DNA of 64,000 bases from Myxococcales bacterium (GTDB lineage Bacteria > Myxococcota_A > Polyangia > Palsa-1104): contig PNAM01000049.1 of NCBI GenBank assembly GCA_003170275.1, positions 38,153 through 102,152 on the forward strand. The letters run 5' to 3'. The position numbers and the translations under genes were made by a program. The notes under the pieces were generated by a model that searched no databases, was not told where the DNA came from, and saw only the letters and a program-made list of their open reading frames with translations. Shown here piece by piece: positions 26,217 to 35,518 of this stretch. How positions within the stretch are numbered: the first letter of the stretch is position 1; the number at the start of each line of letters is the position of its first letter.

Positions 26217-27685
26217 AGCGTTTTTCGTCCGTTCTCTTGTTGAGTCTCGTACCGTCGCTGGCCTGGGCCGGCGGATTCGAGTCGGGCGCCAACAACGCGG
26301 AGGTGCTCGGCCGCGGCGGCGCGTTCACCGCCAAGGCCGACGATGCTTCGGCGATGGAGTACAACGTCGCTGGGCTGGCCCGCCAGCGCGGCACCCACAC
26401 GCTCATCGGCGCGAATCTGGTCAACAAGACCTACGAGTTCCAGCGCTCGGGGGTCTACCCCGACGATCCGAACTTCGCGCCGGACCCGACGCAGAACCAG
26501 GTGGCGACGCCCTACGGTGGGCAGCCGTTCCCCAAGGTCTCCAACACGGGCGGCCTGTTCTTCGCACCCATGTTCGGCATCACCACCGACTTCGGCTACT
26601 TCGATCGCTGGACCTTTGGGCTCGGCATCTACGGCCCCTCGTCGTACGGCAAGTTCACCTTTCCGACGACCGTGAACGGGCTGCCGGGGCCGGGCCGCTA
26701 CGACGTGGCGTCAACCGACCTTTTGATCATCTATCCGACGCTGGCTGCGGCGGTGCGCGTGACCAAGTGGCTGGACATCGGCGCCGAGCTGCACCTGGTG
26801 GTCGCCAAGCTCACCTTCCAGACCGTCGCGCTCGTCGATCTCGGCCGCGCCTCCTGCCCCACCGGCGAGTACGTCGGCTGCGACTCGGCGACCACGCTCG
26901 ACCTGATGGGCGTCACCGCGACCGCTTCGATCGGCGCCATGTTCCACCCGATGCGCGACTTTTCGATCGGGCTGCACCTGCGCGGACCGGTCGACCTCAT
27001 GGCCAGCGGCACGGCGAACGGCACGCCGCCGGCCGTCAAGCCGCTCATCATCAGTCCCGAGGACGCCACCTTCGAGACCAAGCTGCCGTGGGTGCTGCGC
27101 CTCGGGCTGCGCTACGCGTTCGTCAAGAACGGCTTCGAGCACGGCGACGTCGAGGTCGACGGCACGTACGAGGCGTGGGCGCAGGCGCAGGGCGACGGGC
27201 CCAAGGTCAACATCCCGAACCTGTCGATCTTCACCGACATCACGCCGACGGTGACGCACCACTTCCTCGACACGTTCTCGGTGCGCATCGGCGGGGCATA
27301 CAACCTGAAGGTGGGCCCGGCGGTGCTGACCTTCCGCATCGGCTTCATGTTCGACTCGGCGGCGACCCACTACGCCGACACGCGCCTCGACTTCGACACC
27401 GGGGCCAAGTACATGCCGGCGGCCGGCGTCGGCTTCCGCATCCGCGGCATCGCGCTCAACCTCGCCTACGCGTACATCTTCGAGCCGGACCGCGACGTGA
27501 CCAACGGCGACATCCGCGTGATCAACCCGGTGAACCACGGCTCGAACGTCTCGTCCGATCAGGTCACGCTCACGCCGGTGGTCAACAACGGCCACTACCA
27601 CGCCGAGACGGAGATCGTCTCGATCAGCCTCAACATCGCGTGGGACGAGGCGCTCAAGCGCCGGCGCGTGCTCGCCTACGAATGA
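26213..27685 (+). CDS. FadL/OMPP1-family outer-membrane transport protein
   Basis: A 490-residue protein with a Sec signal peptide cut after LAWA. The N-terminal segment [15 protein letters not shown] and the [12 protein letters not shown] hatch motif are typical of the FadL/TodX family, followed by a 14-strand-type barrel. These proteins pass long-chain fatty acids or other hydrophobic compounds across the outer membrane. Translationally coupled to mnmG. The 3' end overlaps the convergent kinase gene by 10 bp. Substrate unknown. Confidence 0.88.
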   Translation: MKRFSSVLLLSLVPSLAWAGGFESGANNAEVLGRGGAFTAKADDASAMEYNVAGLARQRGTHTLIGANLVNKTYEFQRSGVYPDDPNFAPDPTQNQVATPYGGQPFPKVSNTGGLFFAPMFGITTDFGYFDRWTFGLGIYGPSSYGKFTFPTTVNGLPGPGRYDVASTDLLIIYPTLAAAVRVTKWLDIGAELHLVVAKLTFQTVALVDLGRASCPTGEYVGCDSATTLDLMGVTATASIGAMFHPMRDFSIGLHLRGPVDLMASGTANGTPPAVKPLIISPEDATFETKLPWVLRLGLRYAFVKNGFEHGDVEVDGTYEAWAQAQGDGPKVNIPNLSIFTDITPTVTHHFLDTFSVRIGGAYNLKVGPAVLTFRIGFMFDSAATHYADTRLDFDTGAKYMPAAGVGFRIRGIALNLAYAYIFEPDRDVTNGDIRVINPVNHGSNVSSDQVTLTPVVNNGHYHAETEIVSISLNIAWDEALKRRRVLAYE

Positions 27686-28788
27686 TGTAGCGGCAGCTCG
27701 ACGGTGAAGGTGGAGCCGGCGTCCAGCTCGCTCTCCACGCGGATCACGCCGCCGAGCGCCTCGACCAGCTGGCGCACGATCCACAGCCCCAACCCGAACC
27801 CGCCGTAGTGCTTGGCCGGCACCGCGCGCTCGAAGCGCTCGAAGATGCGCGCCTGATCCTCCGGCGCGATGCCGATGCCGCGGTCGACGATGCGCAGCGT
27901 CGCCGCGTGCTCGCTGCGCGACAGGGTGAGGTGGATCGGCTCGCCGCGCCCGTACTTGATCGCGTTCGACACCAGGTTGGTGACGATCTGATCGAGCCGC
28001 AGCCGATCCCACGTGCCGGTCAGCGCCGGTGGGCCCTCGATGATGAGCGTCGAGCGCGAGGCCTCGAGCACGTCGCGCGCGCGCTCCACCACGTCGTGCA
28101 CCAGCCTCATCACGTCGACCTGCGCGAGCGTGAGATCGAGCCGGCGCGCGGTGATGCGCGAGACGTCGAGCAGCGTGCCGACCAGCTCGGCCACGCGCTC
28201 CACGTTGCGCTCGATGGTGGCGATGCGCGGCAGGATCTCGCTCACGTGCAGGGTCCCGCGCGGCGCGCGATCGAGGTGCCTCCGCAACAGCTGGATCTGC
28301 AGCACGATCGGCGTGAGCGGGGTGCGCAGCTCGTGCGACGCGATGGTCAGGAACTCGTCGCGCGCGTTCGCCGCCTGCCCGAGCTCGCCGGCGAGCGCCT
28401 CGAGCTGCTTGCGCGCCTGCACGTGCTCGGTCACCTCGACCGCGAAGGTGACCACGCCGTCGATCTGCCTGTCATCGTCGCGCGTCGGCGTGCAGATGAA
28501 GTTGAACCACGCCTGGTCGCGGAAGCCGGCGCCGCGATCGACCAAGAACGGAAACTCCTTGCCCGAATAGGGCGTGCCGCTCGCGTACACCCGGTCGAGG
28601 ATGCCCGACAGCGACGCCTCGTCGGGCAGCACCGCCTTGCGCGGCTGGCCGACCAGCTCTCGATTGCCGAGGAACTGCCGGTAGGCGTCGTTGGCCAGCA
28701 CGTAGACGTGCTCGGGCCCGCGCATGATGGCGATCGCCACCGGGGCCGACATGAACAGCTCGTGAAGCCGATGGAGCTCGTTCACCAC
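27676..28788 (-). CDS. PAS-domain histidine kinase
   Basis: A 370-residue soluble sensor kinase. A PAS domain spans about 5-120, HisKA carries the H-box IASHELRTPL at about 148-157, and the HATPase domain has NLVSNAIKYG (N box), DRGIGI (G1) and GGFGLGLWI (G2). No transmembrane helix, so the input is cytosolic. GTG start (two adjacent GTG codons), 6 nt after the upstream REC-PAS-kinase gene; third gene of a PilZ-led operon. No separate response regulator is adjacent. Confidence 0.9.
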   Translation of the reverse strand: MVNELHRLHELFMSAPVAIAIMRGPEHVYVLANDAYRQFLGNRELVGQPRKAVLPDEASLSGILDRVYASGTPYSGKEFPFLVDRGAGFRDQAWFNFICTPTRDDDRQIDGVVTFAVEVTEHVQARKQLEALAGELGQAANARDEFLTIASHELRTPLTPIVLQIQLLRRHLDRAPRGTLHVSEILPRIATIERNVERVAELVGTLLDVSRITARRLDLTLAQVDVMRLVHDVVERARDVLEASRSTLIIEGPPALTGTWDRLRLDQIVTNLVSNAIKYGRGEPIHLTLSRSEHAATLRIVDRGIGIAPEDQARIFERFERAVPAKHYGGFGLGLWIVRQLVEALGGVIRVESELDAGSTFTVELPLHHS

Positions 28789-28794
28789 GGCGCG

Positions 28795-30213
28795 TCAGGC
28801 CGAGGGCAGCCAGACGGTGAAGGTGGTCCCCTGCCCGGCGGTGCTCTCTACGCGGATCGCGCCGCCGTGCGCCTCGACGATGCGGCGCGCGATCGGCAGG
28901 CCCAAACCGCCGCCGCGGCGGGTCGAAAAGTTCTCGTCGAAGATGCGCGGCAGATCGGCGGGCGCGATGCCGCAGCCGGTGTCGGCCACGCGCAAGGAGA
29001 CGCCGCCCGCATCGGGGTTGGCGGAGAGCTTGATCTCCCCGCCGTCGTTGGTGGCGCTCACCGCGTTCAGGACCAGGTTGAGCACCACCTGCTTGAGCCG
29101 TGCGCCGTCCGCGTGCACCGCCGGCAGCGCGGGCGCGCACTCGATGCTGATGCGCTTGCGCGCCGGCGAGGCGAGCAGGTTCACCTCGACCACCTCGGCG
29201 AGCAGCGCCGGCACGTCGACCTCGTGCTGGTGTGACGGCACCTGCCGCCGCTCGACGTACTCGGTGACCAGCCCCTCGACGCGGTTGGCTTCCGACTCGA
29301 TCGCCTTGGACAGGCGCAGCCGCTGCGCCTTTTCGCAATCGTCGCGCTGGATCACCTGCGCCGCCGCGCCGATCGCCGCCAGCGGGTTGCGCACCTCGTG
29401 CGCGAACGAGCGCGCCGATTGCGCCAGCTCTTCGCGCCGCTGGCGCTCTTCCTGCTCGCGCCGCGATGTCTCCACGTCGGAGAGCTCGCGGAACACCGCC
29501 ACCGCGCCGTGCGTGCCGCTCACCTCGACCGGCGCGTTGGTGAACCCGAGGACCTTGTCGCCCCTGGCGGTCTGCACCGTCACGCGCCGCTGCGCCGCGT
29601 CGCCGGCGATCAGGAACATCGACTCCGCGCCCGGCAGCACCTCGGTGGCGCGCCGCCCGACCATGCGCTGCGGCGACAGCCCCACCGTCGCCGCGCCCGC
29701 CGCGTTGGCCTTGACGATCACCCCGTGCCCATCGACGACGATCAGGCCGCTCGAGACGTGATCGACGACCTCCTCGAGGAAGCGCTGCCGCGCCTTCAGG
29801 TCCTCCTGCAGCTTGCGCATGCGCAGAAAGACCTTGAGCTTGGCGTCGAGCAGGTCGACGTTGAACGGCTTGGCTACGTAGTCCACCACGCCGTAGCCGT
29901 ACGCCTTCTTGATGTTGGACGCGTCGGCGAGCGCCGAGATCACCATGATCGGCATGTCGTCGAGCTCGGGCCGCTGCCGGATGCGCTCGAGCACGCCGAA
30001 GCCGTCGAGGTTGGGGAGCACCAGGTCGAGCGTCATGAGCGCCGGCCGCTTGGCCGCGAGATAGGCGAGCGCGGTCGCCCCGTCGCGCGCCGCGATCAGA
30101 TCGACGCCCAGCGGCTCGGTGAGCGTCTTGAGCAGCTCGACGATGCGCTCCTCGTCCTCACAAGCCAGCACCAGCGGTCGGGGCTGCGTTACGTCACCCG
30201 ATGGCGAGCCCAT
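28795..30213 (-). CDS. Receiver-PAS-histidine kinase hybrid
   Basis: A 472-residue protein with an N-terminal receiver domain (about 12-130; phosphoacceptor D in TLDLVLPNLDG, Lys in VAKPFN), a PAS domain (about 150-260), HisKA with SFAHEVRNPLAAIG at about 290, and HATPase (NLVLNAVSA, DTGCGI, GGGLGLPI). The receiver-first order is typical of phosphorelay regulators. Its ATG overlaps the PilZ stop (TGATG) and the next kinase follows at once, so the three proteins are likely made and act together. Confidence 0.9.
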   Translation of the reverse strand: MGSPSGDVTQPRPLVLACEDEERIVELLKTLTEPLGVDLIAARDGATALAYLAAKRPALMTLDLVLPNLDGFGVLERIRQRPELDDMPIMVISALADASNIKKAYGYGVVDYVAKPFNVDLLDAKLKVFLRMRKLQEDLKARQRFLEEVVDHVSSGLIVVDGHGVIVKANAAGAATVGLSPQRMVGRRATEVLPGAESMFLIAGDAAQRRVTVQTARGDKVLGFTNAPVEVSGTHGAVAVFRELSDVETSRREQEERQRREELAQSARSFAHEVRNPLAAIGAAAQVIQRDDCEKAQRLRLSKAIESEANRVEGLVTEYVERRQVPSHQHEVDVPALLAEVVEVNLLASPARKRISIECAPALPAVHADGARLKQVVLNLVLNAVSATNDGGEIKLSANPDAGGVSLRVADTGCGIAPADLPRIFDENFSTRRGGGLGLPIARRIVEAHGGAIRVESTAGQGTTFTVWLPSA

Positions 30214-30611
30214 CAGGACTCGTCGTGGTCCACTGTGTCGGTGAGCGATCCGAAGTAGTCGTTGAGCGCCAGGAGCTGCTCCACGTCGAGCCCGTTGAAC
30301 TTCACGCCCATGCCGTGCTCGCGCTCGGGCTCGTCGTGCTTGCCGTCGACGATCCAGCGCACCTCGCCGTTGACCTCGATCGGGCCGCGCGTGGCCGGCA
30401 CTTGCAGCGCGATCTGCAGATTGGAGCCGGGTGGCGAGGGATCGGGCGTGAGGATGAACGCGCCGCCGACGCCGATGTTCTTGGTGAACGCCAGGTGCTC
30501 GGGGCCGCTCTCGTCCTGCTTGTCCACGATGCGGTAGCGCACCTCGACCCGGCGACCCGGTCTTGGTTTGCCGCGAAAGTGTCCGCGCCGCTCCCGTTTG
30601 GACTCGGCCAT
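30213..30611 (-). CDS. PilZ-domain protein
   Basis: A 132-residue protein with one PilZ domain of the myxobacterial type. The c-di-GMP motif is visible as RPGRRVEVRY (RxxxR) and, further on, TKNIGVGG, where the usual Ser of D/NxSxxG is Gly, so binding may be weakened. First gene of an operon with a receiver-PAS-kinase and a PAS-kinase. ATG MAESKRER at 30611; the longer in-frame extension upstream looks non-coding. Confidence 0.85.
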   Translation of the reverse strand: MAESKRERRGHFRGKPRPGRRVEVRYRIVDKQDESGPEHLAFTKNIGVGGAFILTPDPSPPGSNLQIALQVPATRGPIEVNGEVRWIVDGKHDEPEREHGMGVKFNGLDVEQLLALNDYFGSLTDTVDHDES

Positions 30612-30667
30612 CGTGTCATCGTCCCCTAGATCTCCCCTCGAAGTCAACCGGTTGCAGGTAGGTCGCA

Positions 30668-30696
30668 TTGACACAGCCCGCCGTCGCTGATACGAC
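30668..30696 (+). promoter_or_regulatory. Candidate promoter of mpl-GNAT and the inositol phosphatase
   Basis: Consensus TTGACA at 30668-30673 followed, 17 nt later, by TACGAC at 30691-30696. The predicted +1 is near 30703, which makes the ATG at 30710 the natural start and puts the in-frame ATG at 30698 upstream of the transcript. Confidence 0.5.
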
Positions 30697-30709
30697 CATG
30701 CGTCCAATT

Positions 30710-32551
30710 ATGAAGATCCACCTCATCGGCATCTGCGGAACGGGCATGGGGTCGCTCGCCGGCCTGCTCAAGGCCGCAGGTCACGACGTGCGCGGATCCG
30801 ATTCGGACGTCTATCCGCCGATGTCGACCCAGCTGGCCGAGCAGGGCATCGAGGTGATGAACGGCTACCGCGCAGAGAACCTCGACTGGCTGCCCGACGT
30901 GGTGGTGGTCGGCAACGTGTGCACCAAGGATCACGTCGAGGTGCTCGGCGCGCAGGCGCGCAAGCTGAAGCTGAACTCGTTCCCGGCGCTGCTCGAGGAG
31001 CTGTTCCTCAAGACCGGCCACGCGCTGGTGGTCTCGGGCACGCACGGCAAGACCACCACCTCGTCGCTGGCGGCGTTCGTGCTCACCTCGGCCGGGCGCC
31101 AGCCGTCGTTCCTGGTCGGCGGCGTGCCGCAGAACTTCGGCCGCTCGTGGCAGCTCGGCAACCCGGGCGGGCTGTTCGTCGTCGAGGGCGACGAATACGA
31201 CACCGCGTTCTTCGACAAGGGCTCCAAGTTCTTCCACTACCAGCCCAAGACCGCGATCCTCACCTCGGTCGAGCTCGATCACGTCGACATCTTCGACTCG
31301 CTCGACGCGGTGAAGCTGGCGTTCCGCAAGTTCGTCGAGCTGATCCCGGCCAACGGCCTGCTGGTGGTCGCGGCCGACTCACCGGGCGCGCTCGAGGTCG
31401 CCAAGGCGGCCAAGTGCCGCGTGCAGACCTACGAGTGCCGGCCGCAGGGCGATCAGCAGGGAACCGCGGACTGGATCGGCCGGCCGATGGCCAACCGCCC
31501 CGGCGGTCGCACGCTGTTCGACGTCACCTATCAGGGCCGGCGGTTCGGCACCTTCGACACCGGCCTGCCCGGCGGCTACAACCTCGCCAACGCGCTGGCG
31601 GTGGTCGCCGCGTGCTCCGATCTCGGTCTGTCGGTCGACGAGATCGGGCGCGGCATCCGGCGCTTCGCCGGCGTCAAGCGGCGCCAGGAGACGCGCGGCG
31701 TGGCGCAGGGCGTGACCGTGGTCGACGACTTCGCGCACCACCCGACCGCGGTGCGCGAGACGCTGCGTGCGCTGCGCGGCCGCTACGGTGGCGGGCGGCT
31801 GATCGCGATCTTCGAGCCGCGCTCGGCCACCAGCCGGCGCGCCATCTTCCAGGCCGAGTACGCCGACGCCTTCTCGTCCGCCGACGAGATCATCATCGGC
31901 GCCGTGAGCCATCCAGAAAAAGCGCCCGCCGACGATCGCTTCGATCCCGAGCGGCTGGCCGCCGATCTGCGCGGGCGCGGCGTGGCGGCGCGCTACCTCG
32001 GCGACGTCGACAAGATCATCGAGCAGGTGGCCAAGAACGCCGCCGCCGGCGACACGGTGGTGGTGATGTCCTCGGGCGGCTTCGGCGGCATCCACGACAA
32101 GCTCTTGTCGCACCTGGGCGACGCGGTGGTGCCGGCCGCGCCCGAAGATCTGCAGGGCGTGCGCGATCTGATCGATGAGACCGGCCTCATCTATCCCGAC
32201 ATGCGCGAGCACTCGAGCGAGCTGCTCGTGCTGCGCGATCCGGCGCGCCGCGTGGTCGGCTGCGTGGCCATGGAGCTGCACGACGAGGCGGGCCTGTTGC
32301 GCGCGCTCGCCACTGCACCCGAGCGGCGCGGCGAGGGGCTCGGTTGGATGCTGGCCGACGCCGCGCTCGGTCGCGCGCGCCGTCGTGGCGCCCGGCGCGT
32401 GTACCTGATCACCGAGAGCGCGAGCGATTTCTTCGCCGAGAAGTTCGGCTTCCAGACGGTCGACCGCGAGCTGGTCGACGCGGCGATCCTCGACTCCAGC
32501 CAGTTCGAGTCTTCCAAGGGGACCACCATGGTCCTCGACCTCGGCGTCTGA
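30710..32551 (+). CDS. mpl: Mpl murein tripeptide ligase fused to a GNAT acetyltransferase
   Basis: Residues 1 to about 470 are UDP-N-acetylmuramate:L-Ala-gamma-D-Glu-meso-DAP ligase, the Mpl enzyme that reuses murein peptides: HLIGICGTGMG at 4-14, the ATP loop GTHGKTTT at 110-117, VEGDEYDTAFFD, and HHPTAVRETL. Residues about 473-613 add a GNAT domain with the acetyl-CoA loop RRGEGLG and VYLITES/FFAEKFGF, resembling the ArsN2-type arsenic-resistance N-acetyltransferases. Mpl is normally about 455 residues without this domain. The start 30710 matches the family N-terminus and the promoter. Next gene overlaps by TGATG. The acetyl acceptor is unknown. Confidence 0.92.
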   Translation: MKIHLIGICGTGMGSLAGLLKAAGHDVRGSDSDVYPPMSTQLAEQGIEVMNGYRAENLDWLPDVVVVGNVCTKDHVEVLGAQARKLKLNSFPALLEELFLKTGHALVVSGTHGKTTTSSLAAFVLTSAGRQPSFLVGGVPQNFGRSWQLGNPGGLFVVEGDEYDTAFFDKGSKFFHYQPKTAILTSVELDHVDIFDSLDAVKLAFRKFVELIPANGLLVVAADSPGALEVAKAAKCRVQTYECRPQGDQQGTADWIGRPMANRPGGRTLFDVTYQGRRFGTFDTGLPGGYNLANALAVVAACSDLGLSVDEIGRGIRRFAGVKRRQETRGVAQGVTVVDDFAHHPTAVRETLRALRGRYGGGRLIAIFEPRSATSRRAIFQAEYADAFSSADEIIIGAVSHPEKAPADDRFDPERLAADLRGRGVAARYLGDVDKIIEQVAKNAAAGDTVVVMSSGGFGGIHDKLLSHLGDAVVPAAPEDLQGVRDLIDETGLIYPDMREHSSELLVLRDPARRVVGCVAMELHDEAGLLRALATAPERRGEGLGWMLADAALGRARRRGARRVYLITESASDFFAEKFGFQTVDRELVDAAILDSSQFESSKGTTMVLDLGV

Positions 32552-33360
32552 TGTCCGAGCTGCACTTCGCGCGGCGCATCGCTTCCGAGGCCGGCGGCCT
32601 GCTCAAGGCCGGCGCGTTTCGCTCGCACGCGGCGGACTCCAAGCAGGTCGAGAACGATCTGGTGACCGAGTACGACAAGCGCTCCGAAAAGCTGCTGGTC
32701 GACGCGATCCGCTCGGCGTTCCCCGGCGATCGGATCCTGGCGGAGGAGGGCGGCGAGCTGGCCGGCGCGACCGGCTCCGAGCGTCGCTGGCTGATCGATC
32801 CGCTCGACGGCACGGTGAACTTCGCGCACGGGCTGCCGTTCTTCGTGGTCTCGATCGGGCTCGAGGTGGCCGGGGTGCTCGAGCTCGGCGTGGTCCAGGC
32901 GCCTGCGCTCGGCTGGTCGTTCTGGGCCGAGCGCGGCCAGGGCGCGTGGATGGCCAGCCGCATGGAAATGGGCGAGCGCCGGCTGTACGTCTCGGCGACC
33001 AGGACCCTCGGCAAGGCGGTGCTCGCCACCGGCTTTCCCTACGATCGTCAGACCAGCCCGCAGAACAACCTGGCCGAGTTCGTCACCATCAAGCAGCGCG
33101 CGCAAGCGGTGCGCCGCGTCGGTGCGGCGGCGCTCGACCTGGCGATGGTCGCGGCAGGCTGGATGGACGGCTACTGGGAGATGAAGCTCAAGCCGTGGGA
33201 CCTGGCCGCCGGCGCGCTGCTGGTGGGTGAAGCGGGCGGGCGCATCACCTCCTGGTCGGGTGGCGCGTTCGCCGTCGACTCGGGCGAGGCGGTCGCCACC
33301 AACGGGCTGTTCCACGACGAGCTGCTCGCGGCGCTCAAAGATGTCCGCCCGCTCGTGTAG
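32551..33360 (+). CDS. Inositol monophosphatase family protein
   Basis: A 269-residue Mg2+/Li+-sensitive phosphatase. The metal motifs are visible: EEGGE at about 66-70, DPLDGTVNF at about 86-94 and the C-terminal WDLAAGALLVGEAGG. Family members act on inositol phosphates, 3'-phosphoadenosine phosphates or fructose bisphosphate; the exact substrate cannot be told here. The ATG overlaps the mpl stop, so the two are coupled, although no shared pathway is obvious. Confidence 0.92.
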   Translation: MSELHFARRIASEAGGLLKAGAFRSHAADSKQVENDLVTEYDKRSEKLLVDAIRSAFPGDRILAEEGGELAGATGSERRWLIDPLDGTVNFAHGLPFFVVSIGLEVAGVLELGVVQAPALGWSFWAERGQGAWMASRMEMGERRLYVSATRTLGKAVLATGFPYDRQTSPQNNLAEFVTIKQRAQAVRRVGAAALDLAMVAAGWMDGYWEMKLKPWDLAAGALLVGEAGGRITSWSGGAFAVDSGEAVATNGLFHDELLAALKDVRPLV

Positions 33361-33487
33361 CCGGCGGGCGGCAGTCCAGTAGCCGACCGTCCACACGCGT
33401 ACACGCGCGTACTCGCGCGATCTCCGCGGCGCGCCTGCTCGCCATCGTGCCGGGGGGCTGGTCCGGGGCTTGCTCTTCGTGCGCGCC

Positions 33488-34732
33488 ATGCGAAAGATTT
33501 TCCCGGCTGTACTGTTCTTGCTCAGCGCGTGCGCAGTTCCGCCGGTGTCGACCGACCCTTCCTCGCCCGCCGTGCCGCAGCCGGCCGCTTCTCCGACGGT
33601 GACGTCTGACACCCCCGTGACGTCCATCGCGACGCCCACGGCCGTTGCCGCCGGATCGCCGACGCCGACTCCCGCACCGACGCCGACTCCCGCACCGACG
33701 CCGACTCCCGCACCGACTCCGACTCCCGCGCCGACGCCGACTCCGACTCCTGCGCCCACGCCGACTCCCGCGCCCACGCCGGCTCCGACGACCGTCGCGA
33801 CGCACACGCGCTGCGGATGGATCGGCGCCGGCGATCCCGTCGGCGAGGCCGCGTTCATCGCCAACGCTGCGCAGTACAACGCCGTGCACCCGAAGTGGTT
33901 CTCGATGAACGCCGACGGTGTGACCGTCAACGCCGTGGGCAACACCGACCTCGCGACGGTGGTCGCCGCAGCCAAGGGCGCGCAGGTGCGCTTGATGCCG
34001 CTCATCGACGCCGACGACGTCACGCGGATCCGCCTGATGATCAACGACCCGCTCAAGCGCGCCGCGCACGTGCAGAACCTGGTCGCCACCGTCCAGGCCC
34101 ACGGCTACGCCGGCCTCGACATCGACTACGAGCACCTGTGGACCGCCGTCGATCGCGCCCCGTTCACCGCGTTCGTGCAGGCGCTCGCGACCGCCTTCCA
34201 CGCCGCCGGCTACCAGCTCTCGATGGCGCTCCCCGGCCTGGCCGACTACGCCACCAACAACGGCTTCGACTACGACGCGCTCTCCGCCGCCGTCGACGTC
34301 ATCCACATCATGGGCTACGACTTCCACTACGTCGAAGGCGATCACCTCGGCCCGCTCGCGCCGCTCGGCTGGATCGACGGCACCTTCCAGCACGCGCAGG
34401 CCACCGGTCACGGCGATCGCTTCATCCTCGGCGTCGCCAACTACGCCATCGGCGCCGGCTGGTGGACCACCGCGAAGGACGCGGTGTCTCGCTGCCTCGC
34501 CCCCGCCGACGTCACCAGCAACGAGTCGCTCACCTGCCCGAACGGCAGCTACACCGATGGTCGCGCGCTTCATTGTATGACCTCGAGCGGCGAGGTGTAC
34601 TTCGAGGACGTCGCGTCGATGGAAGAGAAGCTGCTGGTCGCCCGCAAGTACGGCGCGCGCGGCATCACCTACTGGACCATCGGCGACGAGCTGCCCGGCT
34701 ACTACACGATGATCAAGAAGTACCTCCCTTGA
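33488..34732 (+). CDS. GH18-family glycoside hydrolase lipoprotein
   Basis: A 414-residue lipoprotein with lipobox LLSAC (Cys15), a (Pro-Thr)-rich linker of about 45 residues and a GH18 barrel. The catalytic motif DxxDxDxE appears as GLDIDYEHLW at about 208-217, with the essential Glu. LSMALPG, IMGYDFHY and the C-terminal ITYWTIGDE are typical. Such proteins cleave chitin, peptidoglycan or related beta-1,4-linked amino sugars. The preceding 127 nt (33361-33487) hold alternating GCG/TAC purine-pyrimidine steps but no clear promoter. The 3' end overlaps the convergent hydrolase by 20 bp. Confidence 0.88.
   Translation: MRKIFPAVLFLLSACAVPPVSTDPSSPAVPQPAASPTVTSDTPVTSIATPTAVAAGSPTPTPAPTPTPAPTPTPAPTPTPAPTPTPTPAPTPTPAPTPAPTTVATHTRCGWIGAGDPVGEAAFIANAAQYNAVHPKWFSMNADGVTVNAVGNTDLATVVAAAKGAQVRLMPLIDADDVTRIRLMINDPLKRAAHVQNLVATVQAHGYAGLDIDYEHLWTAVDRAPFTAFVQALATAFHAAGYQLSMALPGLADYATNNGFDYDALSAAVDVIHIMGYDFHYVEGDHLGPLAPLGWIDGTFQHAQATGHGDRFILGVANYAIGAGWWTTAKDAVSRCLAPADVTSNESLTCPNGSYTDGRALHCMTSSGEVYFEDVASMEEKLLVARKYGARGITYWTIGDELPGYYTMIKKYLP
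33659..33793 (+). repeat. Tandem Pro-Thr linker repeat (18-bp units)
   Basis: About seven near-identical 18-bp units of the type encoding PTPTPA form the linker of the GH18 lipoprotein. Copies differ at third positions (CCG/CCC, GCA/GCG), so the repeat is not a recent simple expansion. Confidence 0.85.
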
Positions 34733-35462
34733 GAACACGCTCGAACGATTCCAGCGCGAGCTGATAGCCGATCGCGGTGAGCGCCGGATCGTAGCGCGGG
34801 CCTTCGTCGCGCATGAACGCGTGCACGGCGTTGAATTCGTGCCACATGAAATTCACCTTCGCGGCCTCGAGCGCGGCGCGAATCTTGGTGCGTCCCTCGT
34901 CGGGGATGTGCGGATCCTGCCGGCCCCACACCAGGGTCAGCTCGCCGCGAAGCTCGCTCAGGCGCGCGAGCGAGTCCGAGCGCTTGCCCGCGCCGAGCGT
35001 ATCCGCGTGGAGATCGGTGGCGTAGAAGCACGCGGTGGCCAGCACCTGCGGATTCATCGCCGCGCGAAACGCCAGATGCCCGCCCAGGCACCAGCCGATC
35101 GCGCCCAGCCGCCCGCTGCACGCGGCGTGGCCGGCCAGCATCGCCAACACCTGCCGCGCGTCGGCGTCGTAGGTCGCGAGCGCGGTGGCGTACTTGTACC
35201 GGTTGCCCTTGTCGGTGCCGATCGGATCGTACGCGAGCACCGTTCCAGGCGGCTCGTGCTCGTGAAAAATCTCTGGAACTGCAACGATATAGCCATGCCC
35301 CGCCAAGCGCAGGGCGGCGCGCTTGATGGGTCCGGTCTCCTGGTAGATCTCAGAATAGAGGAGCAGGCCCGCGTAGCGTCCCGGCTTGGCGGGCCGGTAC
35401 AGATGGACCCGCATGGGCAGGCCCGGCTGGGTCAGGTCGGCGTGCTCTTCCAAAATGGTCAT
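34713..35462 (-). CDS. Dienelactone hydrolase-family enzyme
   Basis: A 249-residue alpha/beta hydrolase with no signal peptide. The catalytic triad of the family is visible: Cys in GWCLGGH at about 122-128, Asp in WGRQDPHIP, and His in NAVHAFM. Dienelactone hydrolases open lactone rings in aromatic degradation, but most genomic members have unknown substrates. ATG at 35462 behind TACGCT, 8 nt upstream, divergent from the 35519 gene. Confidence 0.9.
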   Translation of the reverse strand: MTILEEHADLTQPGLPMRVHLYRPAKPGRYAGLLLYSEIYQETGPIKRAALRLAGHGYIVAVPEIFHEHEPPGTVLAYDPIGTDKGNRYKYATALATYDADARQVLAMLAGHAACSGRLGAIGWCLGGHLAFRAAMNPQVLATACFYATDLHADTLGAGKRSDSLARLSELRGELTLVWGRQDPHIPDEGRTKIRAALEAAKVNFMWHEFNAVHAFMRDEGPRYDPALTAIGYQLALESFERVLKGGTS

Positions 35463-35470
35463 CGCCGGCA

Positions 35471-35510
35471 AGCGTAGCGCACTTGCAAGGCGACGCGGCC
35501 TTCGTATATG
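35471..35510. promoter_or_regulatory. Divergent -10 boxes for the 34713-35462 and 35519 genes
   Basis: Minus-strand TACGCT (35476-35471) lies 8 nt before the ATG at 35462. Plus-strand TATATG (35505-35510) lies 8 nt before the ATG at 35519. Both messages would be leaderless or nearly so. Confidence 0.5.
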
Positions 35511-35518
35511 GTGCGCCG

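Noticed and set aside
33659..33793. A short-period repeat that might be read as a CRISPR array
   Set aside because: The 18-bp units are tandem without spacers and encode a Pro-Thr linker in frame.
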